Counted from the first letter of the stretch, positions 54,901-62,599 are shown. The stretch is DNA of 64,000 nt from Nocardia sp. MH4 (GCF_019266065.1 NZ_LPNR01000135.1:1-64000); one strand, 5' to 3'. Notes: generated by a model from the sequence alone, not told the origin. Numbers and translations are program-made.

Positions 54901-57900
54901 GCCGACGGCGAACTGGACTACCTGGGCCGCAGCGACCACCAGGTCAAGGTGCGTGGCTTCCGGATCGAGCTCGGCGAGATCAGCGCCGTGCTCGGCAGCC
55001 ATCCCGAGGTGCGCTTCGCGCACACCGAGGTCAGGCGGATCGCCGGCGACGACCGCATCGTGTCCTGGGTGCAGCTGGCCGAGGGCACCGACCCGACCGA
55101 ACTGGCTCGGGTCCGAAACCACGCGGCGGCCCGGCTGGCCGGGCACATGGTGCCCGCGTCGCTGACCCTGCTCGACCGCGTACCGCTGACCCCGGTCGGC
55201 AAGCTGGACCGGGGCGCGCTGCCGGAACCGGAGTTCACCGCCACCGCGGGCCGCGCGCCGCAGACCGCGTCCGAGCGGCTCGTCGCGCGGGTGTTCGAGG
55301 AACTGGTCGGCGGTAACGAGGTCTCCGCCACCGACAGCTTCTTCGACATCGGCGGCAACTCGCTGCTGGCCACCCAGCTGGTGGCGCGGCTGGCCGCCGC
55401 CAGCAATGTGCGGCTGGAGGTGCGGACCGTGTTCGCCGCGCCGACCGTCGAAGAGCTGGCCGCGCTCATCGAGTCCGGGCCGTCCGGCGACGAAGGCCGC
55501 CCCGACCTGGTGAAGCAGGAACGCCCGGAGCGGATTCCGCTGTCCGCGGCCCAGCGCAGGCTCTGGTTCCTGAACCGGTTCAACGCGGGCGCCGAGGGCG
55601 AGAGCCAGTCGGCGGGCGCCTACAACATCCCGGTCGTGCTGCGCTTGCACGGCCCGATCGACCTCGATGCGCTCATTGCGTCTTTGCACACGGTGCAACG
55701 TCGGCACGAGACCCTGCGCACGGTGTTCCCGGAGAGCGCGGGCGAGCCCGAACAGCTCGTACTCGATCCGGAGATCGCGGCCGTCACGCTGTTCCACGCG
55801 ACGGCGACCCCCGACGAGGTCGGCGCCGCGGTGACCCGCTTCGTCACCCCGGGCTTCGACCTGTCGTCCTCGGTGCCGATGCGAGCCGCGTTGATCACTG
55901 TCGACCACACCGGCCTGCCGGTACCCGCCCAGGCCAAGCTGGCCGTCGCGGGGTCCAAGGAGCACGTGCTGGTGCTCGTCGTGCACCACATCGCGATGGA
56001 CGGCTGGTCGCTGGAACCGCTGGCCGGGGAAGTGGCCGCCGCCTACCGCGGCATCCGCGAGGGCGAGCCGTTCGGCGAGCTGATCCCGGAGATCCAGTAC
56101 ACCGACTACACGCTGTGGCAGCAGGAACTCCTCGGCACCGAGGACGACCCCGACTCGTTGATCAGCAAGCAGCTCGCGCACTGGCGCGAGGCGCTCGACG
56201 GCCTGCCCGAACTGATCACGGTCCCGGCCGACCGGCCGCGCCCGCCGGTGCCCTCCTATCGGGGCGGCACGGTCGACTGCGAGGTCGACGCGGCCACCCA
56301 CCGGGCGCTGCGCGGCATCGCCACGGCCAACAACGTCAGCATGTTCATGGTGTTGCACGCGGCCCTGGCCGTGCTGCTGCACCGGGTCACCGGTGACGAC
56401 GATATCGCCGTGGGTACCGCGACGGCGGGCCGTGGCCACCCGGCCCTGGACTCGATGATCGGCATGTTCGTCAACACCCTGGTGCTGCGCACCGAGGTCA
56501 CCGACGAGCGCGCCTTCATCGACCTGCTGCGTTCGGTGCGCGACCGCGACCTCGACGCGTTCGCCAACGCCGACATGCCGTTCGAGCGGCTCGTCGAGGT
56601 GCTCAATCCGGCGCGCTCCCAGGCACATCACCCGCTGTTCCAGGTGATGTTGTCGGTGCGCAACGCCCCGGTGCGGATGCTCGAGCTGCCCGGGCTGCGG
56701 ATCGAGGCGGTCGAGGCCGACGCCGGCATCGCCAAGTTCGACCTGCAGTTCACCTTCACCGAGACCGAGACCGCCGCGCGCGTCGCCGACGGTGTCACGC
56801 TGGCGGTGAACTACGCGGCGGACCTGTTCGACGAGGTCACCGCGCGCAGGCTGGGCGACCGGCTGGTGCGGCTGCTCACCGCGGTCGCGGCCGATCCGAA
56901 CACGGCCGTGGGCGACCTCGCGCTGCTCGACGCCGTCGAGTGGACCGCGCTCGCGCCGGTGCACGGCACCCGCGCGGATACCCCGGTCAGCTTCGCCGAG
57001 GTGTTCGGTGCCGCCGTCGCCCGGTCCAGGGACGCGGTGGCGCTGTGTGCCGGCGACACGGTCGTCACCTACGACGCGCTCGACCGCTGGACCAACCGGC
57101 TCGCCCGGGTCCTCATCGCTCAGGGCATCGGCCCGGAAAGCCTGGTGGCCCTGGGAATTCCGCGCTCGGTGGAGTCGGTGGCGACGATGCTCGCCGTCGC
57201 CAAGGCCGGTGCGGCGTTCGTCCCGGTCGACCCCAACTACCCGGCCCAGCGGATCAGCCACATGCTCACCGATTCCGGTGCGGCCGTGGGCCTGACCCTG
57301 CTGGCGCACCGCGACCGGCTGCCCGGCGACTGCCGTTGGCTGGTGCTCGACGATCCGCACACCCGCGCGAAGGTGCTCGGCACCGACGATTCGCCGGTCA
57401 CCGACGCCGACCGGATCCGGCCGCTGCGGGTGGCCAACCCGGCGTACGTGGTCTACACCTCCGGTTCCACCGGTACGCCGAAGGGCGTGGTGGTGACCCA
57501 CGGCGGCATCTCGAACTTCGCCGCCGAGTGCGCGGATCGCTACGACGTGCGGCCCGGCAGCCGGGTCCTGCACTTCGCCACGCCGAGTTTCGACGGGTCG
57601 ATGCTCGACATCCTGTTCGCGCTCGGCGGGGCGGCGACCCTGGTGATCGCACCACCCGGCATCGTCGGTGGCGAGGATCTGCGGCAGCTGTTCATCCGGG
57701 AGCGGATCACCCACGCGTTCATCACCACCGCCGCGCTCGGTACCGTCGACCCGGCGGGCGTGCACTCGCTGGCGCACGTGCTCGTCGGTGGCGAGGCGCT
57801 GCCACCGGACCTGCTGGCCCGGTGGGCGCCGGGACGCAATTTCTACAACGTGTACGGCCCGACGGAGACGACGATCGTCACGCTGATGCCGCAGCCGATG

Positions 57901-59592
57901 AGCCCGCAGGGGCCGATCACCATCGGCGGCCCGATCCGCGGCGTCAGCGCCACCGTGCTGGACCGGCGGCTGCATCCGACCCCGATCGGCGTCACCGGCG
58001 AGCTGCAGCTGGCCGGTTCGGCGCTGGCTCGCGGCTACCACAACCGGCCGGGCCTGACCGCGCAGCGCTTCGTCGCCAATCCCTACGGCGCACCGGGCGA
58101 ACGGATGTACCGCACGGGCGACCTGGTGCGCTGGCGCGACGGCGCGAAGTCGGCGCTCGATGTCGAGTACGTGGGCCGCACCGACCACCAGGTGAAGGTG
58201 CGTGGTTTCCGCATCGAACTCGGCGAGATCGACGTCGCGTTCGGCAGGCACGCCGATGTCGAGTTCGCGCTCACCATCGGGCACACCACCCAGGCGGGCG
58301 TCACCGCGCTGGTCTCGTACGTGAAGGCCAGGGCGGGCACCGCGCCGACGGTGCGGGAACTGCTCGACCACGTCGGCGGGCACGTGCCGAACTACATGGT
58401 TCCGCAGTCGGTCATGCTGCTCGACGAGGTGCCGCTCAGCCCCGTCGGCAAGCTGGACCGGGCCCGGCTGCCCGAGCCGGTGTTCCTCGCCGCCGAGGGC
58501 TACCGCGCGCCGGTGACCCCGGCCGAGGTGGCGCTGTGCACGGTGTTCGCGGAGGTGCTCGGGGTGGAGCGGGTCGGCGCCGACGACGGGTTCTTCGAAC
58601 TCGGCGGCAACTCGCTGCTGGCTACCAAGGTCGTCGCCGCGCTGCGTGAGCAGGGCTACGACATGCCGGTGCAACTGATGTTCGGCGACGCCACGCCGGC
58701 CGGCATCGCCGCCCGGCTCGACGGTGCCGACGCGGGCGCGGCGATGGCGGCGGCGACGGGGCCGGTGCTCGCCCTCCGTCCGTCCACCGGTCCGCACGAC
58801 ACCCCGCTGTTCTGCGTACACCCCGCGATCGGCCTGGCCTGGTGCTATGCCGGACTGCTCGCCCACCTCGCGCCCGAGCGTCCGGTGTACGGCCTGCAGG
58901 CGCCGCACGTGTCCGGCGACGACCGGTTCACCTCGATCCCCGAGGCGGCCGGACACTATGTGGCACACATCAAGTCGATCCAGCCGCACGGTCCCTACCA
59001 CCTGCTCGGCTGGTCGCTCGGTGGCCTGATCGCGCAGGAAGTGGCGGTGCAGCTACAGGACGCGGGGGAGGACGTCGCGCTGCTGGCCATGATGGACAGC
59101 TACCAGCTCGGCGACCGCTGGCTCGACACCGCGATGCCGAGCGTGGCCGACATCCTCGGCGAGTTCGGCGCCGACATCCTCGGCGGGGCGCAGCTGCCCG
59201 CCGACATCGACCTGCACGAAGCGGCGGATCTGCTGCGGGCACAGCCGGGCCCGTTCGCCGCGCTCTCGGTCGAGAATCTCGAACGGCTCTACACCGGGTA
59301 CGCCGACGGCACGGTGATGGCGAACCGGTTCCGGCCGCGCACCTTCGACGGCGACCTGGTGTTCTTCACCGCCGCGGCGGACGAGATCAACGCCGCCGAT
59401 CCGGCCAGGTGCGCCGAGGCCTGGCAGCCGTTCGTCACCGGCAACATCCACAACCACGACCTGCCCTGCAGGCATGCGGCGATGACCACGCCGGAATCGC
59501 TGGCGGCGATCGGCCCCGTGCTGCATCGCCACCTCGACGCCGTCCCGGAGATCACCGTGTGCGGCGGCGGCCAGAAGGAGATGCGTCCGTGA
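45925..59592 (+). CDS. Four-module non-ribosomal peptide synthetase (C-A-T)x4-TE
   Basis: This is a 4555-residue megasynthase. Condensation domains have HHxxxDG at 151, 1208, 2265 and 3354; adenylation cores (TSGSTG after) start near 622, 1698, 2761 and 3841; the pantetheine serines are 1024, 2081, 3146 and 4230; the thioesterase serine is 4364 (GWSLGG). No epimerase, methyltransferase or cyclisation domain is present. The first C domain follows EntF's, so it should condense an aryl or acyl starter onto the first residue. By alignment with GrsA, pocket codes are DVWHFSLVDK (A1, serine), DALFIGMVAK (A2), DVLFMGAVIK (A3) and DGLFLGVIVK (A4). The last three are unassigned. ATG 45925 follows GGAG. 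No MbtH-like or PPTase gene is in the window. Product: acyl- or aryl-Ser-X-X-X, cyclic or linear. Confidence 0.9.
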   Translation: MSSLATDRVSSCLTDDDPGQPFALSPGQTALWYAQRIRPDIPLTIAHYVELHGDLDVGRLLYAVERYGAESQVGHVRLLEIDGVPHQRVDLAWRPGWARIDLRGEPDPRAAALRWMNDHASTPIDMEREPLTINVVLRIGDQDWFWYERGHHIVIDGYGAMNALTRTAEIYTAIGEQREPSVSRAAALVDLYADESRYRESSRCRADREYWTEQLAGVGEPMTLSSVTVTGDTHDPGRHRATAVLDPDLDTLLTEAIATHGSANSALIVAALAAYVRSVTGDSDVVLSLPVSARTTVALRRSAGVVSNVVPLRVRFDEHTTVADVVRQTELQITGALRHQRYRSDDIRRDCGYSRDARGFFGPMVNIMLFHDELKFGDIAGQLHVLATGPVEDLSINIYNGDGGRIQLDFEANPKLYGEAEVAAHHGRYLDFLARFLAAEPTTPTRALTAITTAEQARVLREWNATEMPVPTATLVSLFTDQARRSPHAVALEFGDRAIGYAELADRVNQLARELIARGAGPETTVGLCLHRSIEMVIGMYAVLATGAAYLPLDPEHPADRIESVVAQARPVCVLTAARDLVRLPEGVARVDLDTLDVTGHDVAPITDADRRAPLRPEHLAYVIFTSGSTGKPKGVGVTHASIVNRLRWMQAEYPLDHTDAVLQKTPATFDVSVWEFFWPLQVGARLVVAAPDGHRDPAYLARIITEKSITTAHFVPSMLSLFVTDPRVAGGAGLRRVFCSGEALPGATVADFHTALHGPTGGPELHNLYGPTEAAVDVTYWPCPAEATTVPIGSPVWNTQTYVLDPQLRPVPPGVVGELYLAGTQLARGYLGRPDLTADRFVANPFTPGARMYRTGDLARWQLDRPILEYLGRTDFQVKIRGLRIELGEIESALLAQDHIARAVCVARAGRTGDDELVAYVVATPGSAAPEPAVLLSGLRRGLPSYMVPSALVVLDELPLSANGKVDRKALPEPTVGVRLTTGAAAPQTELECALAEIFTEVLALDGTAIGIEDSFFDLGGNSLVAARAVARINTTLDANLTIRDLFEASTIAALAGYISTHKPETSTPKLVPAVRPERVPLSLAQQRLWILNRFAEHAAAYNMPLALRLTGHLDLDALRAGLRDVLDRHESLRTSFPEGPDGAYQLIHPAAAVEPDLAPVDVVAADLTDLVAEATGRGFDLRTETPLRVALFRVGADEHVLLVVLHHISGDGWSIAPLARDLMSAVAARAQGAAPQWTPLPVQYADFALWQRELLGDETDPEAPLGKQLGHWRDALAGLPDQLDLPLDRPRPLRRGTGGDTVGFTIDAEMRRAVSELAHSHGVSMFMVLHAVLAALLARICAGNDITIGTPIAGRSDPALDELVGMFVNTLVLRTEVDPAAGFDRMLDQVRETDLDAFANPDVPFERLVDLVNPERSTARHPLFQVMLSYDRTPELRVELPGVSAELVPLESGVAKFDLQLEVRDNHDDGPLDAEFGFATDVFDRATVEAIARRFTTLLAAVVADPTRPIGDLDLLERREIARLVPVAGAPAEPAGTLARLLGEIAQRLPDAVAVRYLGFDTTYRELDERSNRLARSLIAHGAGPEAVVAVALPRSLESIVAIWAVAKSGAAYVPVDPAYPAERIAHMIGDSGAALGLTLPEHLAALPTTTGKHRKAPEWLVFGTAEFEADCASRSATPLTDTDRSHPMRAGQPAYLIYTSGSTGTPKAVVVTHAGIASLASEQTQLFKVTDAARTMHFSSPSFDASVLELLLGFAAGATVVVAPADLYGGVELANFLRSERITHAFITPAALATVPAGDFPDLGTVIVGGEACSDELVQRWATNYRMHNMYGPSEATVAVTASAAMVAGEPVPLGAPVRGMRLFVLDGRLRPVPPGTPGELYVSGPGVARGYLGKLALTAQRFVANPHGRVGERMYRTGDLVVSDAVGRLRFLGRADDQIKIRGFRIELREIDHVLREHPGVRSALTVVHVDEQGQQRLASYVTADRPVDPAAVLDTARGRLPGYMVPAALAVLDRMPVTPAGKLDRKALPAPEFAVAAGSRAPRTHLEMRVAAVFTEILGRPVPGAEDSFFEIGGNSLLATRLAAAVHADFSVDLPVRQIFEAPTVAGIAQLITEAPRTQRVALAVHTPRPGRIPLSLPQQRLWFLNRLSPESSAYNIAFVLRIGGDLDISALRSALTDLVERHEVLRTIFPEDLSGAQQIVLPVAAALPALEAVDADPDQALDALTTLARQGFDLTGQTPLRARLLRVGPGEHLLGVVVHHIAADGWSLGPLTRDLALSYVARAAGTEPVRAPLPVQYADFSLWQRAVLGAEDDPDSIAATQLAHWRAALAELPDELPLPFDRPRPAEPTGVAGSVRCEISAPLQRAMQELAAETGVSLFMVVRSALAVLLRSVTGGRDIPIGTPVAGRTDIQLDDLVGMFVNTLVLRSDVDPGRSFVDLLHADRDDELAAIANSDLPFERVVDALGRDSRASNRHPLFQVALSMQDDRTPELELPGLRLAAEELDIARAKFDLELRVAPGDGETRTFDFVYAAEMFDAATVETMAIRFVEILTQVTADPRQLVCEIDALTVPERRSLVPAQGPAAVTPIVLADIVERAATTFAHRPALRWFAGGSVAGAVGELNYDEVGFRAHRLGRALIARGIGTGDRVAVGLTRGLDCALAIFGVAASGAAFVPVDPRYPADRVRHMLTDSGARAVITTTADAESLREAAGPLDTQWLLVDDEALHAELAGYDSVPITDAERIRPVRPADLAYQIYTSGSTGLPKGVTVTHSGLVSLAVDLQERMGLDRFARTFFFSTPSFDVSVLDMLLAVWSGAEMVIGPIDIYGGDELGALLEREDITHTFLTPAVLASIDATRWPLPRLRGLMAGGEAVPPDLVENWAPGRRFVNAYGPTEFTVIAAMSQLRVGVPVTIGTPVRGAQVLVLDERLRPVATGVPGELYLGGAGIAQGYHQRSGLTAGRFVADPAGPAGARMYRTGDVVRWTADGELDYLGRSDHQVKVRGFRIELGEISAVLGSHPEVRFAHTEVRRIAGDDRIVSWVQLAEGTDPTELARVRNHAAARLAGHMVPASLTLLDRVPLTPVGKLDRGALPEPEFTATAGRAPQTASERLVARVFEELVGGNEVSATDSFFDIGGNSLLATQLVARLAAASNVRLEVRTVFAAPTVEELAALIESGPSGDEGRPDLVKQERPERIPLSAAQRRLWFLNRFNAGAEGESQSAGAYNIPVVLRLHGPIDLDALIASLHTVQRRHETLRTVFPESAGEPEQLVLDPEIAAVTLFHATATPDEVGAAVTRFVTPGFDLSSSVPMRAALITVDHTGLPVPAQAKLAVAGSKEHVLVLVVHHIAMDGWSLEPLAGEVAAAYRGIREGEPFGELIPEIQYTDYTLWQQELLGTEDDPDSLISKQLAHWREALDGLPELITVPADRPRPPVPSYRGGTVDCEVDAATHRALRGIATANNVSMFMVLHAALAVLLHRVTGDDDIAVGTATAGRGHPALDSMIGMFVNTLVLRTEVTDERAFIDLLRSVRDRDLDAFANADMPFERLVEVLNPARSQAHHPLFQVMLSVRNAPVRMLELPGLRIEAVEADAGIAKFDLQFTFTETETAARVADGVTLAVNYAADLFDEVTARRLGDRLVRLLTAVAADPNTAVGDLALLDAVEWTALAPVHGTRADTPVSFAEVFGAAVARSRDAVALCAGDTVVTYDALDRWTNRLARVLIAQGIGPESLVALGIPRSVESVATMLAVAKAGAAFVPVDPNYPAQRISHMLTDSGAAVGLTLLAHRDRLPGDCRWLVLDDPHTRAKVLGTDDSPVTDADRIRPLRVANPAYVVYTSGSTGTPKGVVVTHGGISNFAAECADRYDVRPGSRVLHFATPSFDGSMLDILFALGGAATLVIAPPGIVGGEDLRQLFIRERITHAFITTAALGTVDPAGVHSLAHVLVGGEALPPDLLARWAPGRNFYNVYGPTETTIVTLMPQPMSPQGPITIGGPIRGVSATVLDRRLHPTPIGVTGELQLAGSALARGYHNRPGLTAQRFVANPYGAPGERMYRTGDLVRWRDGAKSALDVEYVGRTDHQVKVRGFRIELGEIDVAFGRHADVEFALTIGHTTQAGVTALVSYVKARAGTAPTVRELLDHVGGHVPNYMVPQSVMLLDEVPLSPVGKLDRARLPEPVFLAAEGYRAPVTPAEVALCTVFAEVLGVERVGADDGFFELGGNSLLATKVVAALREQGYDMPVQLMFGDATPAGIAARLDGADAGAAMAAATGPVLALRPSTGPHDTPLFCVHPAIGLAWCYAGLLAHLAPERPVYGLQAPHVSGDDRFTSIPEAAGHYVAHIKSIQPHGPYHLLGWSLGGLIAQEVAVQLQDAGEDVALLAMMDSYQLGDRWLDTAMPSVADILGEFGADILGGAQLPADIDLHEAADLLRAQPGPFAALSVENLERLYTGYADGTVMANRFRPRTFDGDLVFFTAAADEINAADPARCAEAWQPFVTGNIHNHDLPCRHAAMTTPESLAAIGPVLHRHLDAVPEITVCGGGQKEMRP

Positions 59593-60578
59593 GTTTGGCG
59601 GTAGAAGTACGTGGCCTGGCCAAGAGTTACGGCAAGGTGCGCGTGCTGAAGGAGATCGATCTGGAGATCCCGGCGGGCACGGTTCTCGGCCTGCTGGGTC
59701 CCAACGGCGCGGGCAAGACGACCACCGTGCGGGTCGTCACCACGCTGTTGCGGCCGGACGCGGGCTCGATCCGGGTCGCCGGTGTCGACGTGCTGGCCGA
59801 CCCGGCCACCGCGCGCACCAGGATCGGCCTGTCCGGTCAGTACGCGGCCGTCGATGCGAACCTGACCGGCTACGAGAACCTACGGATGGTGGCGCGGCTG
59901 TACGGCATGTCCCGCAAGCAGGCGACCGCGCGGGCCGAGCAACTGCTCAACGCGCTCGGCCTCGAGTACGCGGCGGGCAGGCGCGCCGGCACCTACTCCG
60001 GCGGTATGGCGCGCCGGCTCGACCTGGCGGGCGCGCTGGTGGCCCGGCCGCCGGTGGTGGTGCTCGACGAGCCGACCACCGGGCTGGACCCGCGCGGGCG
60101 CCTGGACATGTGGCAGGTGATCGGTGACCTCGTCGACGACGGCACCACCGTGCTGCTCACCACCCAGTACCTCGAGGAAGCCGACCTGCTCGCCGACCGG
60201 ATCACGGTCATCGACAAGGGCACGGTCATCGCGCGCGGCTCCGCCGACGAGCTGAAGACCTCCATCGGCGGCGACCGGCTCACCGTCACCCTGGCCGCGG
60301 GGCAGAACCCGAGTCCCGCGGTGCAGGTGCTGCAGCAGGTCGGGATCGGTGAACCGATCCACGAACCCGGCAGCGACGAGGTGTCGGTGGTGGTGGGCAA
60401 CGGCTCGCGCACCATGGTCGAAGCACTGCGCCGCCTCGACGACGCGGGCGTGTGTGTTCTCGACGCCGTTGTCGTCCGGCCCACCCTCGACGACGTGTTC
60501 CTTTCCCTCACCGGCACCCCGGCCGAGCCGGCCGCCGAACCCGAAACCGACGACGTGCAAGAGGAGATCCTGTCGTGA
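59589..60578 (+). CDS. DrrA-type ABC transporter ATP-binding protein
   Basis: This 329-residue ATPase has Walker A GPNGAGKT, signature YSGGMARRLDLAGALV, Walker B VVVLDEPTTGLDP and the C-terminal extension typical of DrrA (VVRPTLDDVFLSLTG). The GTG start overlaps the NRPS stop (GTGA), so the exporter is translationally coupled to the synthetase and should export its peptide. The permease gene follows after 76 bp. The linker (60579-60654) has a GAGCGAGCCTCGGCGAGCGAACC-like stretch resembling the short repeats common between nocardial genes. Confidence 0.9.
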   Translation: MSLAVEVRGLAKSYGKVRVLKEIDLEIPAGTVLGLLGPNGAGKTTTVRVVTTLLRPDAGSIRVAGVDVLADPATARTRIGLSGQYAAVDANLTGYENLRMVARLYGMSRKQATARAEQLLNALGLEYAAGRRAGTYSGGMARRLDLAGALVARPPVVVLDEPTTGLDPRGRLDMWQVIGDLVDDGTTVLLTTQYLEEADLLADRITVIDKGTVIARGSADELKTSIGGDRLTVTLAAGQNPSPAVQVLQQVGIGEPIHEPGSDEVSVVVGNGSRTMVEALRRLDDAGVCVLDAVVVRPTLDDVFLSLTGTPAEPAAEPETDDVQEEILS

Positions 60579-60654
60579 GCGAGCCTCGGCGAGCGAACCA
60601 TCGACACAGCGTGCGCCCGCGCACCACGGAGCCGAGCGCCAGCGAGGTGCGGTC

Positions 60655-61545
60655 GTGAGTGTGGCACCCGAGGTCGCGGACGAGTACGAGACCCGTGACC
60701 TGCCGATTCAAACGAGTCCACCGCGTCCCGCCGCACCCGACGAGGCGCCGCCGCGGGCCCGGTTCATCCGCGACAGCGCGATCGTGGCGCACCGCAATCT
60801 GCTGACCATTCTGCGGGTGCCGACGCTGCTGGTGACCGCGACGATCCAGCCGCTGATGTTCGTATTCTTGTTCGCCTACATCTTCGGCGCGTCGCTGGGC
60901 GGCGACCAGTATCGCGAGTTCCTGCTCGCCGGCATCTTCACCCAGACGGTCGCGTTCAATGCCGCCTTCACCACGGTCGGCCTCGCGGGCGACCTGCAGA
61001 AGGGCATCATCGACCGGATGCGGACGCTGCCGATGTCGCGGCTGGCGGTGCTGATGGGCCGCACGCTGTCCGACCTGGTGGTCAACGTGCTGAGCCTGGG
61101 CGTGATGGTGATCTGCGGCTACATCGTCGGCTGGCGCATCCACGGCAGCGTCGCCGACGCGGCGCTGGCCTTCGCCATCATCCTGCTGTTCGCGTTCGCG
61201 ATGTCGTGGGTCGGTGCCCTCACCGGGCTGATCTCACCGACGGTCGAGGTGGCGCAGAGCGCGGGCCTGATCTGGATGTTCCCACTGTCGTTCATCTCCT
61301 CGGCGTTCATCTCCGCCGAGACGCTGCCGGGCCCGCTGCGCACCATCGCCGAGTGGAACCCGATCACGGCGGTCTCGGCCGCGGGCCGCAAGCTGTTCGA
61401 CAACGACGCTCCACCGTCGTTCGCCCCTGCCACCGGCTGGGCCGCCGACAACTGCGTGCTCTACGCGATCATCTGCTCGGTGGTGATCCTGGCGATCGCC
61501 ATGCCCGCGGCGTTGCTCCAGTATCGAAAGGTCGCCAGCCACTGA
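60655..61545 (+). CDS. DrrB-type ABC transporter permease
   Basis: This 296-residue membrane protein has a ~55-residue hydrophilic N-terminus and six membrane segments of the ABC-2 family: LLTILRVPTLLVTATIQPLMFVFLFAYIFG, EFLLAGIFTQTVAFNAAFTTVGLAGDLQKGIIDRMRTLPMSRLAVLMGRTLSDL and SAFISAETLPGPLRTIAEWNPITAVSAAGRKLFD. GTG 60655 gives the shortest reading consistent with homologues. With the ATPase it forms an exporter for the NRPS product or for a lipid. It is the last gene of the biosynthetic operon; a strong hairpin follows. Confidence 0.88.
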   Translation: MSVAPEVADEYETRDLPIQTSPPRPAAPDEAPPRARFIRDSAIVAHRNLLTILRVPTLLVTATIQPLMFVFLFAYIFGASLGGDQYREFLLAGIFTQTVAFNAAFTTVGLAGDLQKGIIDRMRTLPMSRLAVLMGRTLSDLVVNVLSLGVMVICGYIVGWRIHGSVADAALAFAIILLFAFAMSWVGALTGLISPTVEVAQSAGLIWMFPLSFISSAFISAETLPGPLRTIAEWNPITAVSAAGRKLFDNDAPPSFAPATGWAADNCVLYAIICSVVILAIAMPAALLQYRKVASH

Positions 61546-61612
61546 CCCTCCCGCGACCGGTACCGCCTGTCCCGCGAGGACATGGGTAACTCACCGGGTA
61601 CCGGCAAACATG

Positions 61613-61658
61613 ACAGGAGCGCTACCGGCAGCCGCGTGGCTGCCGGTAGCGCTCCTGT
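61613..61658. terminator. 21-bp perfect hairpin after the exporter genes
   Basis: A perfect 21-bp stem (61613-61633 with 61638-61658, loop GCGT) lies between the convergent permease and rbpA genes and should terminate both transcripts. Confidence 0.85.
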
Positions 61659-61691
61659 GTCTGGCCTGAATCCCGGGGAGGCGGGAAAGCC

Positions 61692-62027
61692 TCAGCCGCG
61701 GCGGCGCGTCTTGAGCAGTTCGAGGCGCTCCTTGAGCAGTTCCTCGAGCTCCTCCTTGCTGCGACGCTCCAGCAGCATGTCCCAGTGGGTGCGCGGCGGC
61801 TTGACCTTCTTGGTCTCCACCGTGGTGCCCTCCATGAGCTGACCTTCCTGGCCGTTGCGGCACAGCCAGGTCGGCGGGATCTCCGCGTCGTCGGCGAACG
61901 GGACGTCGAACTCCTCACCGTTGTCGGTGCGGTAGCGGGCGATCCGGCGGGGGGCCAGGTCGTGGTCGCGGTCGGTCTCGTAGCTCACCGCTCCGAGCCG
62001 ACTGCCTCGGAGTACGCGATCTGCCAT
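61692..62027 (-). CDS. rbpA: RNA polymerase-binding protein RbpA
   Basis: RbpA activates transcription by binding RNA polymerase and the principal sigma factor. The 111-residue protein is clear: MADRVLRGSRLGAVSYETDRDHDLAPRRIARYRTDNGEEFDVPF, the core RNAP-interaction region with WLCRNGQEG and a C-terminal sigma-interaction helix HWDMLLERRSKEELEELLKERLELL. The longer reading upstream in this frame is a shadow of other genes. It is universal in actinobacteria and can also affect rifampicin tolerance. In mycobacteria the gene lies near lnt-ppm1; here the NRPS operon is between lnt and rbpA. Confidence 0.96.
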   Translation of the reverse strand: MADRVLRGSRLGAVSYETDRDHDLAPRRIARYRTDNGEEFDVPFADDAEIPPTWLCRNGQEGQLMEGTTVETKKVKPPRTHWDMLLERRSKEELEELLKERLELLKTRRRG

Positions 62028-62219
62028 GTGTGCTCCCTGTCTTTGGCGGCTGGCGCCGGTCGTGGTCCTACCGTTAACGCACGGGACCTCTGAACTGTTC
62101 CATTGTAGTCGCAGCGGCGGACCGGCCGGGCGACCCCTGAGCCGGGACGGCCCGGTCCGTGCCCGCTGAGCGAGACCTGAGCCGCCCGACCGGCCGCCGG
62201 ACCGATAGGGTTTCGCAGC

Positions 62220-62546
62220 ATGTCGCGCAGTCGCCTGCTGTCCTGCCTGTGGTGCGGGCGGGAGATCGTGGATTCCGAGTCGGGGCGCCGTCGCCGCTAT
62301 TGCCGCCAGTCGTGCCGTCAACGAGCCTACGAGCACCGCACCAGCCTCAAAGGAACCGGGATTCCGGAGGACGCCGTGGTGTTGTCCGCCCAGGAAGCCG
62401 CGGATCTGGCCGATCGCTGGTTCGCGGCCAGATGTGCCGCGGAGGATGTGGCGACGGCGGTGGCCGAGGGGGCCGAGCACGCCGAGCTGGCCCAGCTCAG
62501 CGCCACCCTGGTGCAGCTGTCGCGCGAAGCCGAGCGGTTGCGCTGA
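62220..62546 (+). CDS. Small zinc-ribbon-like protein
   Basis: This 108-residue protein begins with a cysteine cluster (CLWCGREIVDSESGRRRRYCRQSCRQRAYEHRTS, Cys9, Cys12, Cys28, Cys32) that fits a zinc ribbon, followed by a helical tail (AADLADRWFAARCAAEDVATAVAEGAEHAELAQLSATLVQLSREAERLR). Such proteins are common near rbpA in nocardial genomes and their function is unknown. ATG 62220 is the first in frame. It diverges from rbpA with 192 bp between starts. Confidence 0.7.
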   Translation: MSRSRLLSCLWCGREIVDSESGRRRRYCRQSCRQRAYEHRTSLKGTGIPEDAVVLSAQEAADLADRWFAARCAAEDVATAVAEGAEHAELAQLSATLVQLSREAERLR

Positions 62547-62549
62547 AAG

Positions 62550-62589
62550 CCCTGGGGCCCACCGCACCTCGGTGCGATGGGCCCCAGGG
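62550..62589. terminator. Terminator between the zinc-ribbon and membrane protein genes
   Basis: CCTGGGGCCCA (62551-62561) pairs with TGGGCCCCAGG (62578-62588), with an inner CCGCACC/GGTGCG stem, between convergent genes at 62546 and 62600. Confidence 0.7.
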
Positions 62590-62599
62590 GCGAGCGAGG

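Noticed and set aside
52054..59001. Second long antisense frame (2315 codons) opposite the NRPS
   Set aside because: Same reason: no recognisable domain and composition typical of an antisense frame at high GC.
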